NCBI GenBank assembly: GCA_022414725.1
Contig: CM039464.1
Coordinates: forward strand, 3,040,021-3,104,020
Direction of reading: 5' to 3'
Length of the DNA: 64,000 nucleotides
Source of the DNA: Microglena sp. YARC
Taxonomy: Eukaryota; Chlorophyta; Chlorophyceae; Chlamydomonadales; Chlamydomonadaceae
The number at the start of each line of letters is the position of its first letter. Within the stretch, counting starts at the first letter, position 1. This document shows, one piece after another, positions 8,881 through 17,697 of the stretch. Position numbers and translations under genes: made by a program. Under the pieces are notes generated by a model that was not told the origin of the DNA, did no database searches, and worked only from the letters and a program-made list of their open reading frames with translations.

Positions 8881-9610
8881 TATGATTTCCAGAAACTGCA
8901 TAAATCTCCACAAGGCGAGCAGTAATGCCGCACGCAGCGTTGAACGCAGGGATTAGGAGGTCGTGCACCACAGGACCGCTGAGTGGCTTGCTATTGAGGC
9001 TGTCCTTGGACTCAGGTATACCTGTGTCAAGTGCTGCATGGTTACTTCCGAGGACAAGCTGGAAGTCGAGTAGAGTGTGTAGTCTGCCTCGCGAGAACTC
9101 TGTTGGTAGCGGTTGGTAAGGAAAGTAGTGTTTCCAAAAAATTATGACCGTCCATAAGCTTGCCTGCACACTCTGCTCTTCAAAGTAAAACGAACGCAAT
9201 CCGTTGACCCCTGCCTGTATGTTGCGAAGCGTTGCATCCTGGAACATGGTTCCCTGAAAGGACACAGATCTCTTGGGAGCTGCAGGCCCCCCTTTGTCTC
9301 TGGATTGCTGCATCTCTGCGATCACGCAGCCGTCCAAAATGCCGCCCAGGCACATGGATGCCATAGTGAGCTCTCGTGCTACGGTGTCTTGAAAAATTGT
9401 CCAATCCATGTCATGATGATCTTCCAGTGCATTCTTGACATAGAGTAGGCTCGGGCGAATGGACGCTAAGCCACTGCACAGGGCTCGCACATGCATGACC
9501 TTGCCCGGTAGGTTGAGTGCTACCTCTGAATCCCCGTCCTGGAAAGGTGGAGCATACATGCACCGGCAGTGACTGTAACAAGGACATGAGGAGCAGTTAC
9601 CAGTAAACAT
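8846..9610 (-). CDS. Hypothetical alpha-helical protein
   Basis: A 254-aa ORF with ATG at 9610. The N-terminus is Cys-rich (CSSCPCYSHCRC, residues 6-17), possibly metal-binding; the rest is predicted mostly helical. No catalytic motif or known family is recognised. The last residues (VDQIILGHSV) are encoded inside the transposon-like end at 8783-8880, so the native C-terminus may be replaced. Confidence 0.55.
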   Translation of the reverse strand: MFTGNCSSCPCYSHCRCMYAPPFQDGDSEVALNLPGKVMHVRALCSGLASIRPSLLYVKNALEDHHDMDWTIFQDTVARELTMASMCLGGILDGCVIAEMQQSRDKGGPAAPKRSVSFQGTMFQDATLRNIQAGVNGLRSFYFEEQSVQASLWTVIIFWKHYFPYQPLPTEFSRGRLHTLLDFQLVLGSNHAALDTGIPESKDSLNSKPLSGPVVHDLLIPAFNAACGITARLVEIYAVSGNHTVDQIILGHSV

Positions 9611-9938
9611 GGTGGCAAGTCGTATTGAAGGTTAGATGCCTGTTTTTTTATATGCATGTAGACTCGACTCACCACACGTGGGTGTACCTGAAGGGTTGGC
9701 AAAGATGAGCTCGGGTTCGATAAAGACTAAAAGCAGTAGCAGCAGGTTCGAAAGGTTGCAACATGCATGCAGCCAACTACTCACGTGCGCCGTGGAAACC
9801 ACCACCCACTCGCCCCGAAAGATGCTCCTCGTGTGATTCGAACCTGCGCCTCCAACTCCAGCTTCCCTTCGTTTTTTGGGGCAGACCTGCGGACCCGGAT
9901 TCCCTACGGAGGCCAAAGTCTCTATCCCGACACATTGT

Positions 9939-10379
9939 TCATTCCCGACATGCATGCTGATCATGCTTTGCCCGAAAGTGATGACTGTTGTTGACATCAA
10001 GTGTTGTGATACGGTTCTCATCCAAGTGTTGGCAACATATATCACTTGACAAGCATGAGGTAGATTGCTTGAAAATTTTCATGTCATAGCACGCATGGTT
10101 CTTTCTCATCAGCACACCATACATCGGAAATCCCTTGTGAATGTAAGACTCGTATACTAGCCCCACGATACTTGTTGTCTTATCCAAGTCGTTGTGCGTT
10201 GTTGGGTTGTCTATGGTTACAATGGACCCTACAGTGTACGTGGGATTCTGGTAAGGTAAGTAATCCATGTCTGAAGATCGTGTTTTGAAATGTACAATAT
10301 AAAACCCTAAACAATTATGAGCATGGCAAACGCGAAGGAGTGCTCCGACTCGAAAGTAGTTGCCGCTTACTGATTTCAT
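9939..10379 (-). CDS. Hypothetical protein with repeat-derived C-terminus
   Basis: Start chosen at MKSVSGNYFR because upstream codons of the longer frame (to 10574) read through a transposon end (10497-10580). The core (VGALLRVCHAHNCLGFYIVH to VYESYIHKGFPMYGVLMRK) is protein-like but unrecognised. Codons below about 10060 lie in an inverted partial copy of the dispersed G-rich repeat (CCQHLDEN is that repeat's reverse frame). The gene therefore appears trimmed or extended at both ends by mobile sequence. Confidence 0.4.
   Translation of the reverse strand: MKSVSGNYFRVGALLRVCHAHNCLGFYIVHFKTRSSDMDYLPYQNPTYTVGSIVTIDNPTTHNDLDKTTSIVGLVYESYIHKGFPMYGVLMRKNHACYDMKIFKQSTSCLSSDICCQHLDENRITTLDVNNSHHFRAKHDQHACRE
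10005..10060 (-). repeat. Dispersed G-rich repeat, partial inverted copy 4
   Basis: Reverse complement of the first part of copy 1 (tgcttgtcaagtgata plus 'cacttggatgagaacc'); the G-rich core is missing. Confidence 0.7.
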
Positions 10380-10496
10380 TGGGATTACAACTCTGAAAAC
10401 CCTATTTAAATGTTGCTGGAAGCAGGGACTATTAAAGCTCAAGATCTGTAGGGCCGTGAGACCAGACAGTGGGGTTAAGTCGTTAGTATAGTGATA

Positions 10497-10580
10497 CAGT
10501 CGACGGAATACTAAAATGAAACCGCCTCGTGTACGGCACACCTTACGGTGTAACCTAATGGTGTAGCAACCCACGTGACA
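10497..10580 (-). mobile_element. Type-A transposon end with conserved hairpin
   Basis: TA followed by CAGTCGACGGAATACTAAAA, then 'tgtacggcacaccttacggt' and 'aacctaatggtgtagcaacc'. It matches 49419-49500 almost exactly and 61332, 25337 and 63455 in part. Read on the minus strand it contains a small hairpin (ACACC-gtaa-GGTGT). It sits between two minus-strand ORFs and supplies the last codons of the RFC1 frame. Confidence 0.7.
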
Positions 10581-12556
10581 GTAGGTCTATGCCACCCCCC
10601 CTCCGCCCCCACTCCTTCTACCTGCACCTGCCCCTCTGCCCCGGAGCCCCGTCCCGCACTGCCCTTCCCCTTGACTGGAGCATTGTCAGACTTTAAGTCC
10701 ATCGTCATGCCTCTCTTGATCAGCTTGGCACTTAGCAGCTGGGTTTTGGCTGCCGCTACCATCTCGTCGCCATCATCTGCGTCCTCGTCTTCATCTGCAA
10801 CGCCTGCACTAAGCTTCCCGAACCCGGACTCGTCCTCATCGTCATCCGCTCCGTCTTCTGCTCCGGCAGCGCCCTTTTTGCCCTTCAGAGGTGCGGAGAG
10901 CATTGCACCGCACTTCGCCTGCAGGCCTTGCTGGTTGAAGCTCCTGGTAAAGGCGCTCTTAATCTTTGTAGGGACATCCTTCATGGGGTCCTCTCCCCAA
11001 TCGGCCTTGGTCTTGAACTTGGTCACGTCAATCACGTAGTCAAACATTTCCCGGGAGACGCAGTAGTCCTGCATCAGGGTAACACTCTGCTGGATACCAC
11101 CACTCTCTCCATCAGTCACTAGTGGACGCGTCAGTAGGGTGCGCATGGCTGATAGGTACTCTAACCGCACGGGAGATCTGCTAGAAGCCATGTGGCCGCT
11201 GGAAGCCATGGTGGTGGTGAGTTCTCCCAGCAAGCGTTTTTGCTTGTTTGAGGTTAAGAAGTTGCCCAGCCATGAGGTGAAGCGAGAGTAGTTGTCGCCT
11301 GGCCAGAAGGCGTCCCTCCCGCCGCGCATGTACGCCCCCGGCACAAGGCATGCAAGCGTGTTGAAGGCAGGCATAAGGCTCCAGTTCATGTAGCGCCGCA
11401 CAGACGTGTTGATCACATCTCCTGCAGATATGGCCTCAGCTGACTTCGCCACTGCCCTCATCCGCTGCTCCTCAGTTCCTGCGATGACTGGGCGGTGGTT
11501 AAGGTAGTTCTCCTGGATCAACAGGGGGACGATGTCGTCCACCATAGCTAGGTTCAGCCGATCTTGAATGCTCATGCTTGAGCTGGAAGGCTCTAGCAAC
11601 TTTCTTGCACACTCGAAAGGAGACAGGTCACTGTCCTTGTCGCATGCCTGGCTGCCCTTAACGTCATCGTAGGACAGGGTGGTGCGACTAAGACGGACCA
11701 TTTGCAGCTGTCCTAGGATAGAGCGTAGGTCGCAATTGGCTCCCTTGGCCAGGGCCTCCATGGTGGCATCATTGACAGTCAGCCCCTCCTTGCGGCAGAT
11801 CTCCATAATCCTTATCTTGACTTGATGTGGGGTGGGTGACCTGAAGTCAAGCTCCACACAGTAGTTCCGCAAGCTTTTCAACCTCTGGTTCCACTTGTCG
11901 TTACAGATGCAGATAATGGGCACCTTTGAGGACTTGATCGTCTGGATCAGGTCTTGCACACCACCACAGTCACCACCAGACATCCCATCAACCTCATCCA
12001 TGATCAGCAGCTGCTTCTTCATCTTCCCATCAGCTCCCACCAACAGAGATCGATTGGTTGCCATCTCCTTGATCATGTTGGCCGACTTCCCTCCCATGCC
12101 AGCTGAGATCTTTGAATCCGACTTGTTACGGGTGTCACTGGCATTCATCTCCACAATCTCAAAGTTACACTCCTTGGCCAAGATATGGGCGGCAGAGGTT
12201 TTGCCGATTCCCGGAGGACCACTGAGCAGCACCGCCTTCTTGGACAGGTCCTTAGGATTCTTCCGGCTGCCAGGAGGGGCCTGTGGTTGCTGGCCACGCA
12301 GATTTACACCCTCCCAGTTGCTGAGCCACATCCTGAGGGTGGCAATCAGCGTGTTGTTGCCCACCAGCTCTCTAGTGTCTGTTGGCTTGTACTTGTCCAC
12401 CCACAGTTGGTAGCCGGCATTACCTGAAGGAGCCTGGACACCAAATACTACTTTGTCATGATCGTTCAGGGAATTCCATTGCTCGGCAGTCATGCTTGAC
12501 AGTTCGTACCTCAGTTGCTTCTCAAGTGCTTCTGCGCGCTCAGTCTCAATCTTCAT
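10511..12556 (-). CDS. Replication factor C large subunit, intronless, no BRCT
   Basis: A 681-aa AAA+ clamp-loader subunit that opens PCNA at primer-template junctions. Visible motifs: Walker A GPPGIGKT (113-120), Walker B LLIMDEVDG (about 183-191), sensor region PIICICND, and the RFC1 C-terminal helical domain (LLIQENYLN, RRYMNWSL) with an acidic/Gly tail. The sequence resembles plant and green-algal RFC1. The N-terminal BRCT and basic region are absent and there are no introns, suggesting viral capture or a retrocopy. The final 25 or so residues (WVATPLGYTVRCAVHEAVSF) come from the transposon end at 10497-10580. Confidence 0.9.
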   Translation of the reverse strand: MKIETERAEALEKQLRYELSSMTAEQWNSLNDHDKVVFGVQAPSGNAGYQLWVDKYKPTDTRELVGNNTLIATLRMWLSNWEGVNLRGQQPQAPPGSRKNPKDLSKKAVLLSGPPGIGKTSAAHILAKECNFEIVEMNASDTRNKSDSKISAGMGGKSANMIKEMATNRSLLVGADGKMKKQLLIMDEVDGMSGGDCGGVQDLIQTIKSSKVPIICICNDKWNQRLKSLRNYCVELDFRSPTPHQVKIRIMEICRKEGLTVNDATMEALAKGANCDLRSILGQLQMVRLSRTTLSYDDVKGSQACDKDSDLSPFECARKLLEPSSSSMSIQDRLNLAMVDDIVPLLIQENYLNHRPVIAGTEEQRMRAVAKSAEAISAGDVINTSVRRYMNWSLMPAFNTLACLVPGAYMRGGRDAFWPGDNYSRFTSWLGNFLTSNKQKRLLGELTTTMASSGHMASSRSPVRLEYLSAMRTLLTRPLVTDGESGGIQQSVTLMQDYCVSREMFDYVIDVTKFKTKADWGEDPMKDVPTKIKSAFTRSFNQQGLQAKCGAMLSAPLKGKKGAAGAEDGADDDEDESGFGKLSAGVADEDEDADDGDEMVAAAKTQLLSAKLIKRGMTMDLKSDNAPVKGKGSAGRGSGAEGQVQVEGVGAEGGWHRPTVTWVATPLGYTVRCAVHEAVSF

Positions 12557-12744
12557 TTATGCCTTATTTCGAGCGCGCTCAGTCTCAAGCTCAATCTCCA
12601 GACTATTCACTCGAGCAGCATTTGCACAGGATGCAGCCAAGACCAACTGTCTGGAGGCCCGGGTCAGCCAGTTGGCAGCGCAGCTCGCTAGGTTTCCGCA
12701 CAACCCGGGTATGCATTTCTGAGACCGCCTGTGTGAAGACTTCG

Positions 12745-12815
12745 AATGCCGGTGACTTGCGCATACTCATTCTCACACGTGAATTCAAGCAGAGCAGACT
12801 CCTGCTCGAAAACCT
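12745..12815. repeat. Dispersed repeat, second copy of 8473-8525
   Basis: 'cttgcgcatactcattctca' followed by 'cagactcctgctcga', as at 8476-8520. No coding role is seen. Confidence 0.6.
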
Positions 12816-12880
12816 AACCAAATATGAACAACGCACACATGAAGTCCGCATTTCGAAAAAAAAAAATTATACGCAGCAAT

Positions 12881-13087
12881 TTAAGCCAACTCAGTATTAT
12901 TGAGCAAGTAGATAATGTCGTACATCTCACGGGGAATCTCGGGAATCTCGGGAATCTCGGGACTCGACACGTCGAATGCACCATTCAGATTCTGGGACAG
13001 TTTGTCCATCCACTTGTGATCAGCCTCGGTCAAGCGCTCATCGCGCAAGGAGTTGGCCTTGTCGGGATGCAGCCGCATGATCATCAT
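12881..13087 (-). CDS. J-domain-like protein, partial
   Basis: A 68-aa ORF containing LHPDKAN near its N-terminus and a following helix pair (ADHKWMDKLSQNLNGAFDV) as in helices III-IV of DnaJ J-domains, which stimulate Hsp70 ATPase through HPD. Helices I and II are not encoded by this ORF. The frame upstream stays open (FAGWKRNEQR) into a T-rich tract without an ATG. A spliced or frameshifted 5' part, or a truncated J-protein, is possible. EIPEIPEIP is encoded by a short 'gggaatctc' repeat. Confidence 0.5.
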   Translation of the reverse strand: MMIMRLHPDKANSLRDERLTEADHKWMDKLSQNLNGAFDVSSPEIPEIPEIPREMYDIIYLLNNTELA

Positions 13088-13254
13088 CCTCTGTTCATTC
13101 CTCTTCCAACCGGCAAAAAATTGAAAATAAAAAAAATTGAAAATTTGACTTCCAAGTAAGTCACACTGCGGGGAACAGTTGACCCTACTAAGGACGTGAT
13201 ATTATCGACACCGGTTCGTACGCACGAAGCTAGAACCAGTCACGTTTCATACGG

Positions 13255-13806
13255 TCAACGACTACCGGCATGTAACCAGGTTTCAATGGCGTCGTCAGAC
13301 AACCAGTACTTCCACCAGCTGGTGGACATGGTCGCCCGGGTAGGCCCTCTTGCGAGGAACGTTTCTAAGATCCCGGTCCTCTCCAGTAGCCCGGATACGT
13401 CTTTAAACGTGGGGGACGACTGATTATCGGACTGGGTCTCGGGCTCGGGCTCGGGCTGGGCCTCGGGCTCGTCGTCAGACTCGGACATGGCCTGGGCCTC
13501 GGGGTCAGACTCGGACTCGGACTCGGACATGGCCTGGGCCTCGTCGTCGGACTCGGACTTGGACTCGGACTCGGACTCGGACTCGGACATGGCCTGGGCC
13601 TCGTCGTCAGACTCGGACTCGGACATGGCCTGGGCCTCGTCGTCGGACTCATCATCAGACGATACCAAGGATACAATGCACGGCTCAAGTGTGTTCAGAA
13701 CGCAGTTGCAGATTTGTTTCACGCAGTCGCGAACAATGTCTTCATCGTCCCTTGATAGGTCGATGATGCACGGTTGTTCTGACACGTTAGCGAAAGTACA
13801 AGACAT
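13255..13806 (-). CDS. Acidic Ser/Asp/Glu-repeat protein
   Basis: A 183-aa ORF, start taken at [10 protein letters not shown] (13806) rather than the upstream Met at 13887. After about 55 ordered residues comes a run of [13 protein letters not shown] repeats (about 60-125), then an EPEPE stretch and a Trp-containing C-terminus ([17 protein letters not shown]). It resembles disordered viral or nuclear proteins. The repeat is encoded by gtcggactcggactc units. No enzymatic motif is seen. Confidence 0.5.
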   Translation of the reverse strand: MSCTFANVSEQPCIIDLSRDDEDIVRDCVKQICNCVLNTLEPCIVSLVSSDDESDDEAQAMSESESDDEAQAMSESESESESKSESDDEAQAMSESESESDPEAQAMSESDDEPEAQPEPEPETQSDNQSSPTFKDVSGLLERTGILETFLARGPTRATMSTSWWKYWLSDDAIETWLHAGSR

Positions 13807-14043
13807 GATTGATTGAGTTGAGAAATGATAAATAGCGGCAAAGTGGAAGTATAATATGTGTGTGTCTTTACAGCTCGAGCGAAACATTTCATTTTTTTTT
13901 CACAAGCACTACGAGGAGAAATACATGAAGGAACGCGCGTTCTATGAGAACTACAAGGACGGGCGCATTAATATCGCGCCCCGCCAAGGGAACGCGGCGG
14001 CTTGCGCATCCTACTCGTCCATCCTCACCCACAACAGTAACTC

Positions 14044-14397
14044 TCACTCACCCAGCAGGCAAGTTGGATGATAAGAGTTCACTATATCATGATACCCGTT
14101 GTGTCGTGCGACATAACATGCAGTACTTGTATCAAATTGTGCACCTGGGAGGGCAAGTAATGTTTTTACTAAATCATAATGACCGTTTCGAGAAGCCGCA
14201 GAAAGATCGCAATTAGTTGGATGCGATCCTGCAGAAATCAGTGCGAGGACACTCTCTCGTTTGTTTAGTGAGCATGACAAAGTTAGTGCTTGTTGTATGC
14301 AGGTCTTGTAATCACTCATCTGCATACACAAGCCGATATTCAGCATTTTCATGTCACCTGTGCCAGCACCAACTAGAACAACCGTCTCAGGATCCAT
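14044..14397 (-). CDS. Ankyrin-repeat protein, short
   Basis: A 117-aa ORF. NCDLSAASRNGHYDLVKTLLALPGAQFDTS and ACYVARHNGYHDIV fit two ankyrin repeats (the A-A-xx-G-H-xx-(V/I)-V-xx-L pattern). Known giant-virus ankyrin proteins are much longer, so this is probably a short or truncated family member. The segment 14400-14480 upstream is a dispersed repeat shared with 25400-25465. Confidence 0.6.
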   Translation of the reverse strand: MDPETVVLVGAGTGDMKMLNIGLCMQMSDYKTCIQQALTLSCSLNKRESVLALISAGSHPTNCDLSAASRNGHYDLVKTLLALPGAQFDTSTACYVARHNGYHDIVNSYHPTCLLGE

Positions 14398-14404
14398 TTT
14401 TTAC

Positions 14405-14480
14405 TAATCATCACAATTTTGTTCGTGTTAATTGTACGCAGGGGGGCTGGACAAGCAGCAGTTGTGCAAGGCACTGAGAG
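14405..14480. repeat. Dispersed repeat pair with 25395-25465
   Basis: Shares 'ggacaagcagcagttgtgca' and 'ttcgtgttaattgtacgc' (with few changes) with 25405-25465. Neither copy is inside a gene. Confidence 0.65.
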
Positions 14481-14759
14481 GAGCCCCATTGGGATGACGG
14501 AAACTCTTTGGCACATCTACCGAATGCATCAATGCATGCATGCACACGCACACGCATGACCATGGCATGTCAAGTATGCCACACGAACGCAAATATATTC
14601 ATAGTAAATGTAGCCGGTCTCTACGTATGGACTGTGACAAACAGGCGGAAAGCGTGGGAGAAGAATGGGGTGTCGCAAGACGGATTGAGAAGAGCACAGA
14701 CTCATGACCATTTTCATTTTAAGAGGGGGGAGGCGAAGTGCAGCGGCCGTTAAAACAGA

Positions 14760-14945
14760 TGATGATGATGCGGTGTGTGCAGTGAAGTGCATGTGGGTGC
14801 AGCAGCAGTGAAGTAGTGGTCCTCCCCATCCAAAATTACAAAAGTAACAAAAATAACAAAAATAACAAAATTCAGGGAAACCCAATCGTATTTACATTAT
14901 CATTATCATTACATCCTACGACATGGTTGTTCTCATCCTCAATCA
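14760..14945. repeat. Dispersed 3'-type repeat, third copy
   Basis: 'gtggtcctccccatccaaaa', iterated 'agtaacaaaaataacaaaa', 'attcagggaaaccc' and 'ggttgttctcatcctcaa', as at 4725-4795 and 7205-7240. There is no gene between 14480 and 15229 that I can support. Confidence 0.6.
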
Positions 14946-15229
14946 TTATAAGTTTAATTTATTTTGTAAGTTTTGAAAGGTCATGGGGCATGCGGCAGCC
15001 AGCCGCTGTGGCATGTGCGAATGATGGACAATGGGGCAGATTGGGGTGGTTCCTGTTTTGTCTTTACAACTGTTGCATCTGAAAAGTAAACCGTTGCAAC
15101 CTCCTCCTCCTGCTGCGTCCACACCAGTTTGCCAGTAGGCACTGCGCATGACCCATACTTGTCCACCTTTATCGTAATCAAAATGTAGTATAATGATATT
15201 ATTATTCATTGGTTCAACATTAAGTGGCT

Positions 15230-15574
15230 ATGATTTCGACAACTGTCCCAGCTACCGGATGGACTGTGGTGTTGAGCAGCAACTGCGAACACTGTCGGTT
15301 GTTTGCAACATATTACATTTCTTGGTTGGAATGCGAGGATACGAGAGTTGTTGTCAATGACCTATCACATCTCGAGGTCCGAGACCTGCTGAAGTTGTTG
15401 AGGATCACGAGGTTTCCAGCAATCGTGTACAAAAAGGAGATCTTCGAAGGAGCCGATGCATACGATAAGATGCAAGAAATTACAGGTGTCGCGTGGGAAG
15501 GAACAAAAGAAAGCACAACCACACAGGAATTGAGTAGCATACAGGGCATTAAGGCATTCATGAAAAATGCCTAA
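15230..15574 (+). CDS. Thioredoxin-like protein
   Basis: A 114-aa ORF, ATG at 15230. Residues 11-24 (WTVVLSSNCEHCRLF) carry a CEHC redox motif at the end of a beta strand, and RITRFPAIVY supplies the cis-proline loop. Together these are the thioredoxin-fold signature. The C-terminus is helical. Likely a small disulfide oxidoreductase, as in many giant viruses. A second thioredoxin-like gene is at 48891. The stop codon is 200 bp from the convergent RNA ligase gene. Confidence 0.75.
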   Translation: MISTTVPATGWTVVLSSNCEHCRLFATYYISWLECEDTRVVVNDLSHLEVRDLLKLLRITRFPAIVYKKEIFEGADAYDKMQEITGVAWEGTKESTTTQELSSIQGIKAFMKNA

Positions 15575-15775
15575 ACGACAGCGACTGCGTCGCGAACACG
15601 AGTTTGCGATAGATACCCCAAACGACGGCGCGCAAGTCCGGTGGCAAGGAGAAAAACGTGGTTGTCATTGGTACATCCATGCTCTTGTTGGCTGCCATAG
15701 AAAACAACAGGTTTCTCATAAGTTGAATTTACTTACCATGCACAATTACGCTTCTTCATGCTCAATAGCATTGAG

Positions 15776-16765
15776 TTATGCGGTTGCCACCCGTTGTTTG
15801 TACCAGTTCCCTGATTTCCTGTACAACGCCTTACGAACGTCGTTCACATTGAATCCGTTTTCTTCGATCGTGTCTCGTTCCTCCTTGAACACGTCTCGGC
15901 ACACCCATGACGAAAACTCAGAGACGCTATGTATCCGCAACTCCACGCCCTGTTCAACCAGGCACTCGATGCCTTGGCTCAACCGAGACTTGGTCGTGAC
16001 GGACTTGACGAACTCGGTCACAGTCTTGTTGTCCTCTGTCTGCGGCGGCACCGCTTGCTTCGTGACGGCGGTGCAATGCGTCTTGCCCTTCGTCTTGAAC
16101 CACAGACGAGACGATGGGTGGTCCACGCACGTCCACACGATGCCCTCGCCACCACCCTTGACGCCGGCCAGCTGGTACGCGAACGGACACTCTGCATCCA
16201 CGGAGTTCGTGAGATCAGCCATGTAGTCTTGCGCGGGCTGCGTGTCGCTCATGTCGACTTCCACCTCGTACGTCGGAAAGTTAATGATGTTGAAGATCCA
16301 TTCCTCCTGACAGAACACCGTGCTGTACTTGGTCATGTCAACCCATTCATAGTCGATTCTGATCGCAAATATCACAAACATCTTGGCGAGCTTACACAGG
16401 GCCACCTTGCTCTGCACACCTTTACCGCAGTACTCGCCACATACGACGATGTTCGATCTTATATCTGCTCCATGGATCGCTTGGATACGATCGAACAGAT
16501 CGGAGTACTTCTTCGCAGTCAGAAACATGTGGCAGCCTTGGTTGTCGTTGTCGACTGAAAGGATTCTGTTTCGAGACTGAATGGTGTCAACAAAGTCAGG
16601 GGTTCCAGTAATGAAGTGCCTCACAATGTCCGAGTGCGTCCCGTGCAGTTTGACCGTGCCTCGGAACTTGAGCGTCTGCGGGATCGCGCTTCCGAAGACG
16701 TACGGCAACTCTTTCAGGACGTTCCTGAACTGCTGGATCGGGGGAAATGGAATGAAGGCCGGCAT
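15776..16765 (-). CDS. RNA ligase (nucleotidyltransferase superfamily)
   Basis: A 329-aa protein starting at MPAFIPFPPI. Nucleotidyltransferase motifs in order: motif I KLHGTH (Lys39 as predicted AMP acceptor), motif III-like FVIFAIRIDYEW, motif IV GGGEGIVW, motif V LWFKTKGK. These fit the ATP-dependent RNA ligase family (Rnl2/Rnl5-like), which seals nicked RNA. The longer frame to 16960 is rejected because those codons lie in a type-B transposon end (16798-16850), immediately 5' of this start. The C-terminal domain is charged and helical. Confidence 0.8.
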   Translation of the reverse strand: MPAFIPFPPIQQFRNVLKELPYVFGSAIPQTLKFRGTVKLHGTHSDIVRHFITGTPDFVDTIQSRNRILSVDNDNQGCHMFLTAKKYSDLFDRIQAIHGADIRSNIVVCGEYCGKGVQSKVALCKLAKMFVIFAIRIDYEWVDMTKYSTVFCQEEWIFNIINFPTYEVEVDMSDTQPAQDYMADLTNSVDAECPFAYQLAGVKGGGEGIVWTCVDHPSSRLWFKTKGKTHCTAVTKQAVPPQTEDNKTVTEFVKSVTTKSRLSQGIECLVEQGVELRIHSVSEFSSWVCRDVFKEERDTIEENGFNVNDVRKALYRKSGNWYKQRVATA

Positions 16766-16797
16766 TCGACTAACATACAGGTGTCGGTGGAGCCTTA

Positions 16798-16850
16798 CAG
16801 TAGTTCTCAAATAAAGTGGGACACACCTTATAATCATCCAGACTGCAGAT
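16798..16850 (+). mobile_element. Type-B inverted end upstream of RNA ligase
   Basis: TA then CAGTAGTTCTCAAATAAAGT, continuing through 'gggacacaccttataatcat' and 'ccagact'. The reverse complement of the same ~50 bp is at 60621-60664. Both copies lie directly 5' of a start codon. Confidence 0.65.
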
Positions 16851-16907
16851 CGTTGCTTTTGGGCAACGTTGGGGGGGTGAAGAGGTATCAAAAAGTAGCA
16901 TGAAAAG

Positions 16908-17236
16908 TCAAACTGCTGTATAACCGTCACATCTGGCGCACCATGTGAATCTTTTGACAACTAGGGCATTGCCTTCGGGGCTTATAGTGTGTGGTATCGG
17001 CCAGGTTCTGCAGTTGGGGTTCTTTACCAACCATTGCGCGATTCGTTGGCGCCACTCTGTAATCGATTCATTTTGCGTGTCTCCTAGCCCTACAAACCGT
17101 CCGTATGTTAATGTATGATCGGGGGGGCGTTTGACGGATCTATACATATGTGACACATGTAGCGCTTACATGAAAGGCACGTTTCTGGGATTCGACATAC
17201 CACAACTTCATAGGTTGGAGGATCAGGAAATTGCAT
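16908..17236 (-). pseudogene. Cys-rich zinc-binding-like gene, frameshifted
   Basis: Two minus-strand frames join into about 110 aa. 17108-17236 (MQFPDPPTYEVVVC...) holds CLSCKRYMCHIC, a double CxxC. 16908-17156 continues with RQRIAQWLVKNPNCRTWPI and ends TWCARCDG. The frame change lies near a run of seven G at about 17125-17131, a likely sequencing or replication slip. Paired CxxC motifs suggest zinc binding. No family is recognised. Confidence 0.45.
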
Positions 17237-17364
17237 TTTTGCCACTTATTTTTGTTGTTGTTGTTGTTGTTGTTGTTTAGGGTTGTTATTGTTGACTTGG
17301 TTTCCTTATGCTCACCCTCAGTGCGTCAGGGGCACACAGTTTCGAACATTTGTCTGATGTTTGT

Positions 17365-17483
17365 AAACACAGAAGTTTTTAACACACCCAAGTCAGCGAC
17401 CATTCTTAACGCCAATTTTCTAACGGCGATGTCGTACATTTATTTCCATCTGATATATGTTTCATTTACTGTTCCGCCGACTG
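17365..17483 (-). mobile_element. 5' end of a Fanzor deletion derivative
   Basis: On the minus strand: TA, a type-A end (CAGTCGGCGGAACAGTAAAT), 17 bp of 'atatatcagatggaaat' type, then ATG and MYDIAVRKLALRMVADLGVL, the same start as the Fanzor fragment at 62742. Homology stops after about 30 codons. It is a 5' remnant of the element seen at 62693-63547. Confidence 0.7.
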
Positions 17484-17485
17484 TA

Positions 17486-17620
17486 GGGTTTAAAAAATTG
17501 ATTTAGCCCGCAGACTGCGTGCTGTTTCCATTGAATATGCTCACGCACATGCTTGTTTCATGCACGAGAGATGAGCGCATTTGCCCATGGTGGAGGGGGG
17601 TGCAAACTCATACAGGTAAA
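17486..17620. other. Paralogue 5' region with GKCAHLSCM remnant
   Basis: The minus strand at 17541-17588 encodes MGKCAHLSCMKQACA and a stop, matching the C-terminal Cys motif of the 5314-6234 protein. An identical segment precedes the second paralogue (18595-18642). A (GTT)n tract is at 17250-17278. No gene is seen in 17237-17364. Confidence 0.5.
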
Positions 17621-17628
17621 AAAATTGA
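17621..17628 (+). promoter_or_regulatory. Mimivirus-type early promoter box AAAATTGA
   Basis: AAAATTGA, 69 bp before the ATG at 17698, inside a stretch conserved in all three paralogues (AAAATTGAAACCATTTCCAT). The octamer and its distance match the early promoter described for Mimiviridae. Confidence 0.65.
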
Positions 17629-17697
17629 AACCATTTCCATTGAGCAGAGCAAGAAGACAACCAAACCAACTCTATCCACAACGTTAAATAACTAATA

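Noticed and set aside
9800..9900. Possible tRNA (ggttcgaatc on the minus strand)
   Set aside because: The T-loop word is present but the flanking 5-bp stem does not pair and no anticodon arm could be drawn.
16766..16960. N-terminal extension of the RNA ligase frame
   Set aside because: Those codons overlap a dispersed transposon end, and the conserved domain begins after the Met at 16765.
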